A stretch of 43,481 bases of DNA, from contig NW_025955294.1 in NCBI RefSeq assembly GCF_022376445.1, positions 1-43,481 on the forward strand, written 5' to 3'. Below, piece after piece: positions 33,732 through 43,481 of the stretch. The stretch is from Fomitopsis serialis. Its lineage: Eukaryota; Basidiomycota; Agaricomycetes; Polyporales; Fomitopsidaceae. The notes beneath the pieces are model-generated. The model was not told the origin of the DNA. It did not search any database and saw nothing but the letters and a program-made list of their open reading frames with translations. The first letter of the stretch is position 1. Every line of letters begins with the position of its first letter. The position numbers and the translations under genes are program-made.

Positions 33732-35607
33732 CAGTCTACAAGAGAGCAGTGACACTCACCCCGCTCCTTCTATCCCTCCCGCTCTCATTTTGTCCGCATG
33801 GTCTGTGATTACAACCCAATGGGGGATTGGCACGCCTGTACGAATGGGAAAGAGCCGGAGGCCTCTCTCCAATCCTACCTCATCCTGGGTGTATACGAAC
33901 AGAATAGATGCATCTGATGCACTCGGATGCGGATGCAAGAACAGCGCAGCGGACTTCGCTCCCAGAGGCTTGCCTCTCAGAAGTAATGTCCTGTTATCGA
34001 GGGTGAACGCTGTGCGCTCTTGCGAGAGCAGAGACTGCGCAAAGTCCCCTTTTCCATTCGTGACGACGACTATGTTGGCAGTGCCCAGAGATTCGGTGTG
34101 TAGTCTCCGGACGGCCTCCGCGTCGTCAATGATCTCCGCATCAAGCTTGTGGTAACCGTCGAGAGCAGAGGCTAGGCGTAGCGTTGCCGAGAGGGAGCTT
34201 GGAGAGCTAGGATCATAGACGATAACTATCGGTACAGGGGAGGTGAGGATTCTGGCTAGTCTCCCATGTGGTTGAAGAGCCGCCGGCGGGTCAACAGAGG
34301 ACTGCGCTGCGTCAACAAAGGTCTTGCGGAGGCGTATTCGGAGTGGGTACGTACTTTCCATGTACCATCCTCACGTGAGAAATGCACTGCGTTGTGACTG
34401 TTGTCTCGAAGAGCATCCATCGGGAATGTGAAGCCGTCTATGACCAGAACGTCCGCAGCATATCGAGGGATGTGCTGAAATGAGAACACCGCGACGTTGT
34501 TCGTGCGGACGTCGATTGATGTCCCGCTCAGTACGACCGTAAGCCTTCCAATGCTGAATGCGAATCGAATCAGTATGCGTTCCGTTATGCTTCTCGATCT
34601 AATCCGGCCAGGCACTAGCAGTTGGTGGATCCGCCATCCGTGAAGCGAGCCGCTCTCAGCAGGTATGGAGACAGTCAAGGTGAAGCTATCCGGGCTCGGC
34701 CCGAACCGACAGATGTAGCCAAGCCCGCCTCGCTTTCCAACACCGCACGCATATACACGCGCACATCGGCGTTGTCGAACACCCCTGTGTACCAGTGAAG
34801 TTCACCGGGATCTTCGCGTAGCCTATGATGTTACCGTCAGCATCAAGCACCGAGAATGACAACAGCTTGAACGACTGACTTCACGGGCGCGTCGGCGTTC
34901 CACGTCTTGAGGGTGCTGACGTACGCACGACTGTGCCACGTCGGCACGTTCTCGTCGTCGCCGCCGTGGATCGCAAGAATTTGTGTGTGCGCGAGGTTAG
35001 ACAGGAAAAGGTCGTTATCATCGGGGGTCAGCGCGGTCTCAAGGATCGCCCGCAGGAAAGGGTCGACGTAATGCGCGGAACTGCAGAGCAGCCACGTCAA
35101 TTGCCTTCGGTGCGAGCGGAGACACAATACTTACTGAGACTGGATGAGGGGTACATATGCCTGCGACTTGAGGTACGCCGCCGCCGGGATGACTGCACCG
35201 ATTGGTATGCTCAGTGAATGCAATCGCGGCATTGGCGAGGGGCGAGAACTCAACAAACATACCGGCAGCGACTCGATCCGGGTACCTCGCCGCGTTCCAC
35301 CATGCCCCTTGGCCGCCATTCGAGTGGCCGAGGAGCAGCACCCGCGTGTCGTCGGCGAGTTCGTAGCCGCGCCATGCATCCCTACTCTTCAGAATTTCCC
35401 CTAGAGCATCAACACTGACCCAGGCGTCCATCGCGCTGGGACCATGCCGGTCCAGGCCCTGAGATCATGGATGTACAAGGTGATCGTGATGAGACGCGGT
35501 GAGGGGAGTTTTGTATGGTTCCGCTGTGGCAGGCTGAGCAGCTGGGTGCCATGCTGGCCCATGCAGGAGTCGGGGATGGCGCTGGCGCTACTACGATAAT
35601 AGGGCAT
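33732..35607 (-). pseudogene. Serine hydrolase (peptidase S9-like alpha/beta hydrolase) pseudogene, truncated at both ends
   Basis: Read on the minus strand, exons encode GLDRHGPSAMDAWVSVDAL, LLLGHSNGGQGAWWNAARYP (nucleophile motif G-x-S-x-G), AAAYLKSQAYVPLIQS, DPFLRAILETALTPDDND, ILAIHGGDDENVPTWHSR (the acid residue loop) and REDPGELHWY (the histidine region). A C-terminal accessory region follows (SGSLHGWRI, then HGRLARILTSPVPIVIVYD and GVPIPHWVVITDHADK). Likely introns are at about 35173-35243, 35098-35150, 34823-34880 and 34310-34360. Between the catalytic part (frame at 34821) and the C-terminal part (frame at 34678) there is a frameshift near 34710-34720. The expected N-terminal half is missing because the gene stops at the right-arm boundary (35607/35608), and the last exon is also unclear. 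The catalytic residues are still present, so decay is recent or the locus is a fragment. Confidence 0.75.
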
Positions 35608-38600
35608 GCTGCCTGTGTGCACGTGATGCATATCTGAGATTCTGACTTACGCTGCGAGACGCCCGGAGGTGAAGAATCCTCAAACACAAACTGTCGACTG
35701 AGGCTCCGTACGCCACAGTCTGCAGGAGTCCTCTCCGCGATGTTACCGTTATTTGATGCATCGCCCGCACCGGTCTCTGCCAGTTATTCCGCAGAAATCA
35801 TACTGGGGAGCCTTGCAAGAAGCGTGTTTTGCGCGACCACGTGCCCATCAGTCCCATTGTCCTCCCGATATGGCAATCTTGCCTTAACTTGAACGTCCAC
35901 GGCACGGTGCGTTGTTCTTCTTGACTCACGGTCCTCGTCGCTGACTTTGGAATTTCCTGTCCACGGGTAGATCCGAGACCACGCGCAGGCGTTGATATAA
36001 ACATGAACTCGCCTGAGTTGCAATGTCGTCGACTGCTCCCATCTGCAGGCTCCCTGCCCCCACTCTGCCTCCGCAGAGAGTCGCCATATCACCCTCGAGC
36101 TTTCTTCGTAGTACTATCTGAATCTGCAGGTTGCTCTGCTATCTACGGCGAGATGAACACCACGAAGTCCGCGCCGCCTGGTCCTTCTGCGCCGCGTACG
36201 CCGCCCCGAGGGCAGGCAGAACGTAAGTGAAAGAGACGGTTAGGAATGCCTACTTTGACGTTGACCATGTGTATTTTAGCTAAGATACATTCGACACCAT
36301 TGCAACCGAGCGCTATCAGCAGTATCCAGGATCCAAAGGGCTCCGCCCTGACGAAGCACCACGTAGCGTTGATCCACCGCGAATACACGGACAAGATCCG
36401 CCGGAACGTCGACGTGGAGGACTTTGTACGCGCTGTCTTCCGCTTCGGCTGGAGTGACATACACCCCACTCCGTATCGCGACAACAATGAAGAGCACACG
36501 CAGCAATACTCCTTGGGAAATGCCGACATCAAAGCCTACCGGGTGGGCAAGGAGTTATCGATCTATACGCCGTTCAACAACCTGGCCAACGGCTTGTTGT
36601 GCCAACTGTACGGACCGCTCCCCGACGACGAAACACCCAAGAGCGACGAAGACAAGGCAGCCGATAAAACGCTGCGCGCGGCTGCCACGACGCGGTGCTC
36701 GGCCGTGATGAGACAGCGTCACGATGTGGCCGACAGCGAAGGTCAGGCCGGGTCCAAGCCTGCACTCCCGCCTTTGCGCACCTACCCGGGTCGCCTCCGT
36801 ACTCGTGGTCATATCGTGACGAAGAGCAAGCACAAGCTAGGTGAAAAGCCAGACCTTACCTACAGTACCGTCAAGGGCAAGCCTGTCTGGGAGTGGGAGC
36901 TCGTTCCCGTAGAAGTCCAGAAGACAAACGCGGAGACCATCGAGGAGACGCTTAGAGACATGCTCATCGGTTGTGAAGATGGCGTGTTCTCCGCATTCGT
37001 TCGTGATTTGCTTTCTGTAGGCTGCCACCGGCTGACGCACTTGATGTAGTTGGACGCTGACTCCGACCATGCCGAAGATGAGGAGGGTCTGGGCGACGCT
37101 GACGAGGGTGGAGCTGACGCGGACGAAGAACAGGGCATGAGCGATTCGGAAGAGCAGCAAGGTGCCGCCTCTGGATCCGCGAGCAAACGAAAGCGAGGGA
37201 AGGAGGAGGGTTCGGCACCCGATTCAAAGCGCGCGCGTACTGCGTCTGTACTGCCTCTTCCGTCCCGCAGAACCCCTCCCATGAGTCCGAAGGAAGTGCA
37301 AGTCGTCAAGTACGTCAACCAGATCATGTCGTCCAACGTACGATCGTACGCAGTCGGCTGGTTGATCGAGGAGACGAAGATGCGACTCGTCTATGGTGAT
37401 CGCATGGGTCTCATCTTCACCAAGGAGATCGATTTCCTGCAGGACGACGCCGCACTGTTCCTGTTGATTGTGGCTGCTACAGGGGCTGCCGGTGTGCACG
37501 ATCTGGGGATTCATCCAGCTCTTCACTTCCGACACAAGGATGCTGTCGTCTTCTCTTCACGGACGGGTTACGTGGGGGCGAAGATTCGATTGGACGTGCA
37601 AGAGGAGCAGGGCATGGAAGAGTTTGTCTTCGACGTTGATGTCACCAAGGCGGACCCTCGCGCTGTATACACCGAGTTCGGCCTCATCGGACGCGGGACT
37701 ACCGTTATCCCGTGAAAGCGGAGCAAGGCGACGAGTCTAAGGCGGCAGAGAAGCTCAAGGACGAACCGCTCGTTGCAAAGGTGGCGTGGCCGCACAAGTC
37801 TCGTCAGGCGGAAGACAAGATGATCCGTGCTGTCCGCCAGTGTCTGGTTGAGAAGGGGAAGGAGAAGTACTTGGATCACGTCGTGGACCTCAAGTGCTCG
37901 GTGACGAAGAGTATCGAAGAAATGGGTCTACCTCGTGTTGCGATGGGTGTTGTCCCCGAGGAACAGGATCTTCGGGTTTGCCGTACTCTGATCCTCAGGC
38001 GGTACGAACGTCTGGAAACCATCGGCTCCCAGAAGGGGTTTCATACTGTGTTCGTCCATGTCGTTCGCGGTACGTGATAACCTAGTATGAGTGTGGTCAC
38101 TGTCTGACGATATCTCCAGCTCACTACTGGGTGTACGAGACGTCAAGGATACTTCATCGCGACATCAGCACGAACAATATCATGTGGTTCATGCGGGACG
38201 GAGAGATCATTGGCGTTCTTTGCGATTGGGACCTCGCCGAGGATCACAGCAATGGCGACCATCTGTCTATCCGACCTTCGGACGAGGCCGCCGCGACGCC
38301 AGCAAGCACAAGTACAAGCAAACAGGCCGGGCAACCGTCGGAGCAGCTCAAGAGTCAACTGAAGAGTCGGGTCAACAGCGGACAGGAGCCCGCGGCCGCG
38401 ACATCCCAGCTCATGCCTGAGCAAACCCCGCGGTATCGTACCGGTACAGGGCCGTTCATGGCCTTGGACCTCCTGCGCTCGGGCCTCCCTCCAATTCATA
38501 AGTATCGCCACGACCTAGAGTCATTCTTCTACATATACGCGTACACCGCCGCTGCGTACGATCCGGTGAAGAAGAGATTCGGGTACATCGCGCAATGGCA

Positions 38601-38635
38601 ACACAGCTCGCTCGTCGCCATTGGGGACAGCAAGC
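35608..38635 (+). repeat. Right arm of the 3.03-kb inverted duplication
   Basis: This is the reverse-complement partner of 28334-31362, one base shorter because of the CCC run at 37709-37711. The inner boundary is at 35608 and the outer boundary at 38635, where B' changes from G to A in the codon after GACAGCAAGC and then diverges to roughly 80% identity with B. Confidence 0.95.
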
Positions 38636-38922
38636 ACAAATTCCTTACAAATGTAACGGAATTCATGGCCGTTTTCTCCAAGGCGCACGAAGACTTCAAA
38701 CCGCTGCTCGAGCCGGGCGCTTTCCTGATGCAACTTCTCCGTACTTTCAGGGCTATTGAACGTCGCAAGGACGTGATCAACCGTCTTGCTGTCACCGATG
38801 AGTGTAGAAAAGGCTCTGCCGTCGACAATGGGGCTAAGGTTGAGAAGCTCGAGAGGGAAAGGGATGCGATGGTCACGTACAGTACGTTTATGGACATTCT
38901 TGGGGTACCGGAGGACGTGTAG
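36153..38922 (+). pseudogene. FunK1 protein kinase copy B', inverted copy of B with a one-base deletion
   Basis: The exon structure mirrors B: 36153-36222, 36280-36998, 37050-38069, 38120-38922. A single C is missing from a run at 37709-37711 (B has four), which brings a TGA at 37713-37715 and would cut the protein after about 484 residues, before the kinase core. Everything downstream is still open, including HRDISTNN, CDWDLAED and RTGTGPFMALDLL, and the last exon ends FMDILGVPEDV. Upstream of 38635 it is B; downstream it first resembles copy E (KFLTNVTEF, LLEPGAFLMQLL, TFRAIE) and then copy A (DVINRLAVTDE, ILGVPEDV). Without the deletion it would encode 870 residues. A sequencing error in the C-run must be excluded before calling it dead. 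Confidence 0.85.
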
Positions 38923-39699
38923 AGTCGCTGCGTATCCTTCGGAATCAACGTGTATTCCGCGGATTTCTGTTTGCAATACATATTATCTACGTCGTGCCGA
39001 TGTATAAGTACTTGATCACGGGAATACATACCCCGATTCCTTTCGCTGAAGCCTTTTGTGTCGCCTGAGGACTTCGATATGAAGATGCGACCAGTATATA
39101 CAGCGCCCGGCAAAGCGCCGTGGCGAGTAGTCTCACTGCCAACAAATTGTGTACACCTGCACCTTCCATGGCAACGAAGCCGGAGTTCGTGTTTCACGAA
39201 ACAGCGTTGAATCAGCGCTGAATGTCGAGGCCCTGAGGCCTGAGGAACCTGAATTGTATAGAACAACAACGCCGCAGTGGTTGTTTGAGTTGAGGCCAAG
39301 TTGCCAGTGTTGGGACGTCAACAGTGCGTGGTCAGACGAAACATGCTCTGCTTGCAACCCTCATGTACGTACCACCAATTTCCACGAAGCCTCACTATGA
39401 TAGAAGTAATAGTAAACAGTAGGGAAACATAGATTACCACGTCCTTACCAGGCTAAAAGAATACATCGGTACATCTACTACTAGTAGAGACGGAGCGCTC
39501 GAGTCCACTAAACTGAGAACGCGCAGGCTGAGCGCTGGTGTATTTCACAGAGGAAAGCTGGCACCGCCAAACAAGTAGTATTAGTACCAAACACAGTCGC
39601 GGTATCTCTCTGCGGGTCATGACAATGGAAGGGAAGTTTGGGTTTGGATTGAAACAAGAACCCGTAGAACGCGTGAGTTGCGAGGAATAGTGAGCAAGT
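38923..39699. other. Flank between kinases B' and E
   Basis: This contains the right outer flank repeat (38986-39127), about 490 bases with no recognised gene (39128-39614), and a flank block (39615-39690) shared with 27803-27886. Overlapping open frames on both strands near 39130-39400 lack motifs. Confidence 0.45.
38986..39127 (-). repeat. Kinase 3'-flank repeat, right outer copy
   Basis: The reverse complement matches 26079-26223. It begins about 60 bases after the B' stop codon. A short part (TACATCGGCACGACGTAGA on the minus strand) also occurs at about 27963-27982 before kinase B's 3' end. Confidence 0.6.
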
Positions 39700-40714
39700 C
39701 TACACGTCCTCTTGTGCCCCTAGAATCCTCATAAATGTACTGTACGTGACCACCTGATCCCTCATCCTCTCGATTTTCTCGACCTCCGCCGTAACATCAT
39801 CCGTTTGGCCGAGTAACACGATGCTGGTCATAATGTCCTCAATGGTGTCCATGTGACACTCAAGAGCCCTGAAAGTGTGCAGAAGTTGCATCAGGAGAGC
39901 ACCCGGCTCGAGCAATGGTTTGAAGTCTTCGTGCGCCTTGGAGAAGACGGCCGTGATTTCCGTTCCATTTGTAAGGAACTTGCGCTTGCTGTCCGCAATA
40001 GCGACGAGCGAGCTGTGTTGCCATTGCGCGATGTACCCGAACTTCTTCTTCACCGGATCGTACGCAGCGGCGGCGTACGCGTATATGTAGAAGAACGACT
40101 CCAGGTCGTGGCGATATTTGTAAACGGGAGGGGGGTCGGAACGCAGAAGGTCCATCGCCATGAAGGGTTCCGCACCGGTGCGATACCTCGGTTTTGGTGC
40201 GCGCTGCGACGATGAAGCCGTGACTTCCTGTTTGACATTCAAGTTGAACCGAGTCTTGATCTTGCTCATGAGCTGTCGCCACGAATGACCTGTCCCTTTG
40301 CTTGTATCCACGCTAACTGGCGGCCCCGCAGCGGCCACCTCGTCTGGAGGTCGTATAGATAGACGGTAGCCATTGTGATGATCCTCCGCAGGGTCCCAGT
40401 CGCAGACTACACCAGTGATTTGCCCGTCCTTTTCGCACCACATAATACTGTCGATGCTGAGATTGTGGCACAGCATCTTGGATGTCTCGTGGGCCCGCTG
40501 ATGGGCTGTAGGGATCGTCACAGTTTGAATCATATGCCGCTGGGTTAAGCCACTCACCGCGGACAGCGCCGATAAGGACAGTGTGAAATCCATCCGCAGA
40601 TCCAATGGTTTGAACAGGCTCATATCGCCGCAGAATCAGGGTACGGCGGACTCGAGAGTACCGATTTTCGTGACCGATATCTAGTATTGCACGACGGGGT
40701 AGGTCCGGTTCCAT
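39700..40714 (-). pseudogene. FunK1-derived pseudokinase copy E, 5'-truncated but with an open 320-residue frame
   Basis: Exons 40714-40558 and 40505-39700 (intron 40506-40557) join in frame from an ATG to a stop, giving 320 residues. The first exon begins in the middle of the kinase N-lobe (VRRTLILRRYEPVQTIG), so the N-terminal domain and linker are absent. The catalytic loop is lost: where other copies have LHRDISTNN, E reads LCHNLSIDS, so the catalytic Asp and the metal-binding Asn are both gone. The DFG-position motif survives (CDWDPAEDHHNG), as do RTGAEPFMAMDLL, HDLESFFYIYAY and the tail ILGAQEDV. It cannot be an active kinase by the usual mechanism. It may be a dead fragment, but the open frame leaves room for an expressed pseudokinase-like protein. 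Confidence 0.8.
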
Positions 40715-41209
40715 GTCTTCAGTGTGTTCACGTCCAACTGGGCGCTTTCAAGACCACGACACGCTCTGAGTGTCTCAGTTTGGTCGACGTTGACCAGAGG
40801 GTATTGGACACGACTATGTGATGTATCTAGCCTAGACATGTCCAGCTGAGACTGCAAGGACTACTCGAGAGTGGTTGCTGAGACTGGCAAATCTTCAATG
40901 ACCGTTTGCTCCCAGCTTGAGAACTTGGAAGTTGTGGACGTGCATTGAATCGAAGTTGTGTCACGTTGCACGTGAGCGCGACCTTGGACCAGCGCTTCCA
41001 CCCTCCTGCCACTCGGACAGTAACTTGAAATTCTTTTACTCGCCGTGTTGTTACTTTGGGGACAAAAGGCCATATGTAGTCACGTTCGTAATTTCAAGGC
41101 AGACTCAGTCCGAGGCAATCTCAACCATTGTACCAGTGCTCGCTGGCGGGCAGACCTAGCATCTGGCCGCTACATGCTCAAATTGCACAAAGGACAGCTA
41201 CACGCCATC
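40715..41209. other. Unassigned sequence between kinases E and F
   Basis: Kinase E homology fades at about 40740 and kinase F starts at 41210. The intervening 470 bases show no recognisable gene, RNA or repeat. Confidence 0.4.
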
Positions 41210-43481
41210 TCATTCTTCCGCTTCTCCCATGACTTTCATGAAGATACTGTATGTGACCAGCTCATCCCTCGCCCTCTGGATTTCCTCGATTTTGGCCTTC
41301 TGATGGTCCTGCAGACGGCCTCCGCGTGCCCTCGCCCGAACGTCATCGATGCGATCCATGGCGCGCTCAAGGTCGTGGACAAGTCCCAAAGCCGGCACAA
41401 GACGCCGTCCAGCGTGACAAGGGGTTTGAAGGCTTCGTGCGCTGTTTCGACGATATTCTCGAATTCGCTGAATTTCGCGAGGAACTTTGCTTGCTATCCC
41501 CGATGGCGACCAGGGAACTGTGTTGCCATTCCTTGATGTATCCGAAGACCTTGTTCGTCGGGTCGTACGCGGCGGCAACGTAGACGTATGTGTAGAAGAA
41601 CGACTCAAGGTCGTGGCGATATTGTGAAGGGGAGGGAGGCCCTCGCGCAAGAGGTCCATCGCCATGAAGGGTCCGGTGCCATACCGAGTTCCGACTTCTC
41701 TGGGTGGTTCGCCAAGCGGACGCCCGGGCTCGCTGCTGAGATTCAGAGTTGCGGAGACCATTGCGAGGCTGGTTGCCACCGCGCCGTTCTGTGGCCGGAC
41801 AGGAGTCTTCCTGCTGGATCTTCGCGAGAAAGTCGCAGAGGACGCCAATGAATCGTCCATCTCGCAAGCACCACATGAGGTTGTTGATACTAATATCGCC
41901 GTGCAGTATGCCCGACGTCTTGTGACCCAATAGTGAGCTGAAACCGGTCAGCCAAGTGTAGATGTAGCCTGACTCGGAAATGTTCACGCACCACGGACAC
42001 ATCAACGAAGACCGTGTGGAACGCGTCCGCGACCCGATGTCTTCAGACACTCGTAACGTTCGAGAACCATCGTTCGGCAGACGCGAAGGTCTTCATTTCA
42101 GAATGACACCCATCGCGCACCGGCAAGCTCATCTCCTCGATGCTCCTCGTCACCGAACATTTCAGATCGACAATGTGGTCGCAATACTTCTTGCTCTTCT
42201 CCCAGCTTCCTGCGGACACCATAATGGTCTGGTCTTCTGCTGGTGTAGACGACCTGGGGCCATGCGACTTCGCCACGAGCGGCTCCGACCCGCACAGCTG
42301 CGCCGCCTCGCGCCCGGCGGCGCTGTGATGGGAACAACGAGGGTGCCCCGTCCCAGAAGACCAGATGGGATATGCATCGGTTCGTCCTGGTCGACGTCGA
42401 ATTCAAGCTCTGTGATTGCGCCGTGCTCACCTGGGGCATCCAGTCGGAACTTCGCCCATGTGCAACCTCCTTGCGAGGAGCCATCGCGCGGTAAGGTCGC
42501 TCTACCAAAACTCTTGTCCAAACCGAGGTTACCCACGCCAACGAAACCCATGACAGAGACCACCGGCAAAGTATATCCCCTTGCGTCTCTAGGGGAAGAG
42601 AAGGTCTTCGTGAAGACAAGCCCCATGCGGTCACCGTAGATGAGGCGGACTTGATCATCCTCGACCAGCCAACCGAGCACGAACGTCCACACGCTGGATG
42701 TCAAGACGCGGTACATGTAGAGGATTGCGCGCAGCTCCCCTCGGGTCATAACGTGCGGTGGGTCGTTGTCTGCGGCTCTGAGACGTCAGCAGGCGAAGAT
42801 TGCGCGGGAGCAAGACAGAAGCGCTGGGCCGAAGTGCGTCCAGATCTGAGTCGTTCACTTCGTCGGGTTCTCGCCTCCGTTGCTATCCACTCCGGCCTGG
42901 GAGTGCTGGCTCCGGTTCCAGTAGGCTAGGGCTTCCTTTCCCGACAGAAGGCGAGGCATCCCCTGCTTCGGTACACGGCTGCGACGCACGAGCATTCTCC
43001 AGGCGTGAGGTGATCACTGCCGACACAGTTTGAGAAGCCACCGGCAGCGTGGTGAGGGGTTTCGCTCCCGTAGGCTTGCGTCAGGAACGAGTCTGCGAGA
43101 CGGGCAATATGCATAATCTTGTTCGTCTTACCGTCCGTCCAGGGTTCTCGGGCTCCGAGGAAACGAGACGACAGGAAGGCGTCTACAATGCGTCCGGGGC
43201 AATACGCCTGGCCAGGCACGACATCGAGGTGGTCTTCGTTGAGAACGGCACGCAAGTAATCCTCCACGGGGATATTCCATCGAATCTTGTCGCGAAAGTC
43301 GGAGCGGAAATAGTGTTCCTGTTTTGCTGTTAAGACAGTCCGAACAAAGCGCGGATGCTCGGCGCTCCGGGTCAATGCCACAGGTGCCCTAGGGACTGAA
43401 CAGCGATACATGAGTGTCATTGAGCATGGCGACTAAAAATTACTTACGGTCGCTGGCAGCCTTACGTGCGCACGCACTGGA
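41210..43481 (-). pseudogene. FunK1 kinase copy F, heavily decayed, runs off the window
   Basis: All parts of a FunK1 gene can be followed but in several frames. The N-terminal domain is at 43420-42930 (FRDKIRWNIPVEDYLRAVL, like KIRRNVDVEDFVRAV in B), with a likely first exon beyond 43450 reaching the window edge. A deletion removes the end of this domain and much of the linker (around 42860-42930). The central part at 42750-42290 has LGWLVEDDQVRLIYGDRMGL and VFTK. The kinase part reads GILHGDISINNLMW (HRD changed to HGD), a disrupted DFG region (CDFLAK), HDLESFFYTYVYVAAAYDP and YIKEWQHSSLVAIGDSK, and after further shifts IQRARDELVTYSIFMKVMGE with a stop at 41210. At least three frameshifts are needed. 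It is the most diverged copy in the window and the closest relative of fragment D. Confidence 0.8.

Noticed and set aside
28334..38635. Palindrome as a terminal inverted repeat transposon
   Set aside because: The arms contain the body of a kinase gene, there is no transposase in the spacer, and no target-site duplication was seen at the outer ends, which lie inside a coding exon.
26079..43481. CRISPR-like or tandem short repeats among the kinase copies
   Set aside because: The repeats are whole or partial genes with flanks; no short regularly spaced repeats are present, and the organism is a fungus.
1..43481. tRNA or rRNA genes
   Set aside because: No A-box/B-box pair with cloverleaf potential and no rRNA-like stretch was noticed by eye; a tRNAscan-SE and Infernal run would settle this.

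Overview
This window looks like nuclear DNA of a filamentous basidiomycete, probably an Agaricomycete. The genes carry many short introns (mostly 44-100 bp, GT...AG). The proteins are eukaryotic housekeeping families, two spliceosomal U6 RNA genes are present, and the right third is filled with FunK1, a protein kinase family expanded in mushroom-forming fungi. All gene models were built by reading frames and splice junctions by eye; no database search was run.

Left part (1-25.7 kb) is ordinary gene space. In order it holds: the 5' end of a minus-strand gene at the edge (possibly a mitochondrial EndoG/NUC1-type nuclease); a complete 12-exon NOT1 gene, the CCR4-NOT scaffold (1071-8087, +); an 11-exon sugar-porter MFS transporter (9550-11613, -) with a 12-nt microexon; a U6 snRNA gene (about 11892-12011, +); COG4 of the Golgi tethering complex (12388-15122, +); a 12-exon monocarboxylate-type MFS transporter (16689-18732, +); a second U6 gene (about 18893-19012, +); a small putative secreted protein with a TATA box (19879-20233, +); NOP9, the Pumilio-like ribosome biogenesis factor (20644-23656, -); and an unrecognised 396-residue protein (24470-25719, +).

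Right part (about 26-43.5 kb) is a FunK1 kinase graveyard and nursery. At least seven kinase copies or fragments lie here: A (26293-27345, -), a stop-codon tail (27891-27944, -), B (28050-30817, -, intact, 869 aa), C (31716-about 32930, -), D (about 33172-33493, +), B' (36153-38922, +), E (39700-40714, -) and F (41210 to the window end, -). B and B' lie in a near-identical inverted duplication: arms 28334-31362 and 35608-38635, about 3.03 kb each, separated by 4.2 kb. The only difference I could find between the arms is one lost C, which puts an early stop in B'. Just outside the arms B' turns into a mosaic resembling E and then A, as expected for recombination or gene conversion between paralogues. 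The spacer between the arms holds decayed kinase pieces and a serine hydrolase gene that is cut off at the arm boundary.

No CRISPR array, tRNA, rRNA or recognisable transposase was seen. The strongest candidate for something unusual is the young palindromic kinase duplication and the mosaic evolution around it; it is a genome-dynamics feature rather than a proven new biochemical system.
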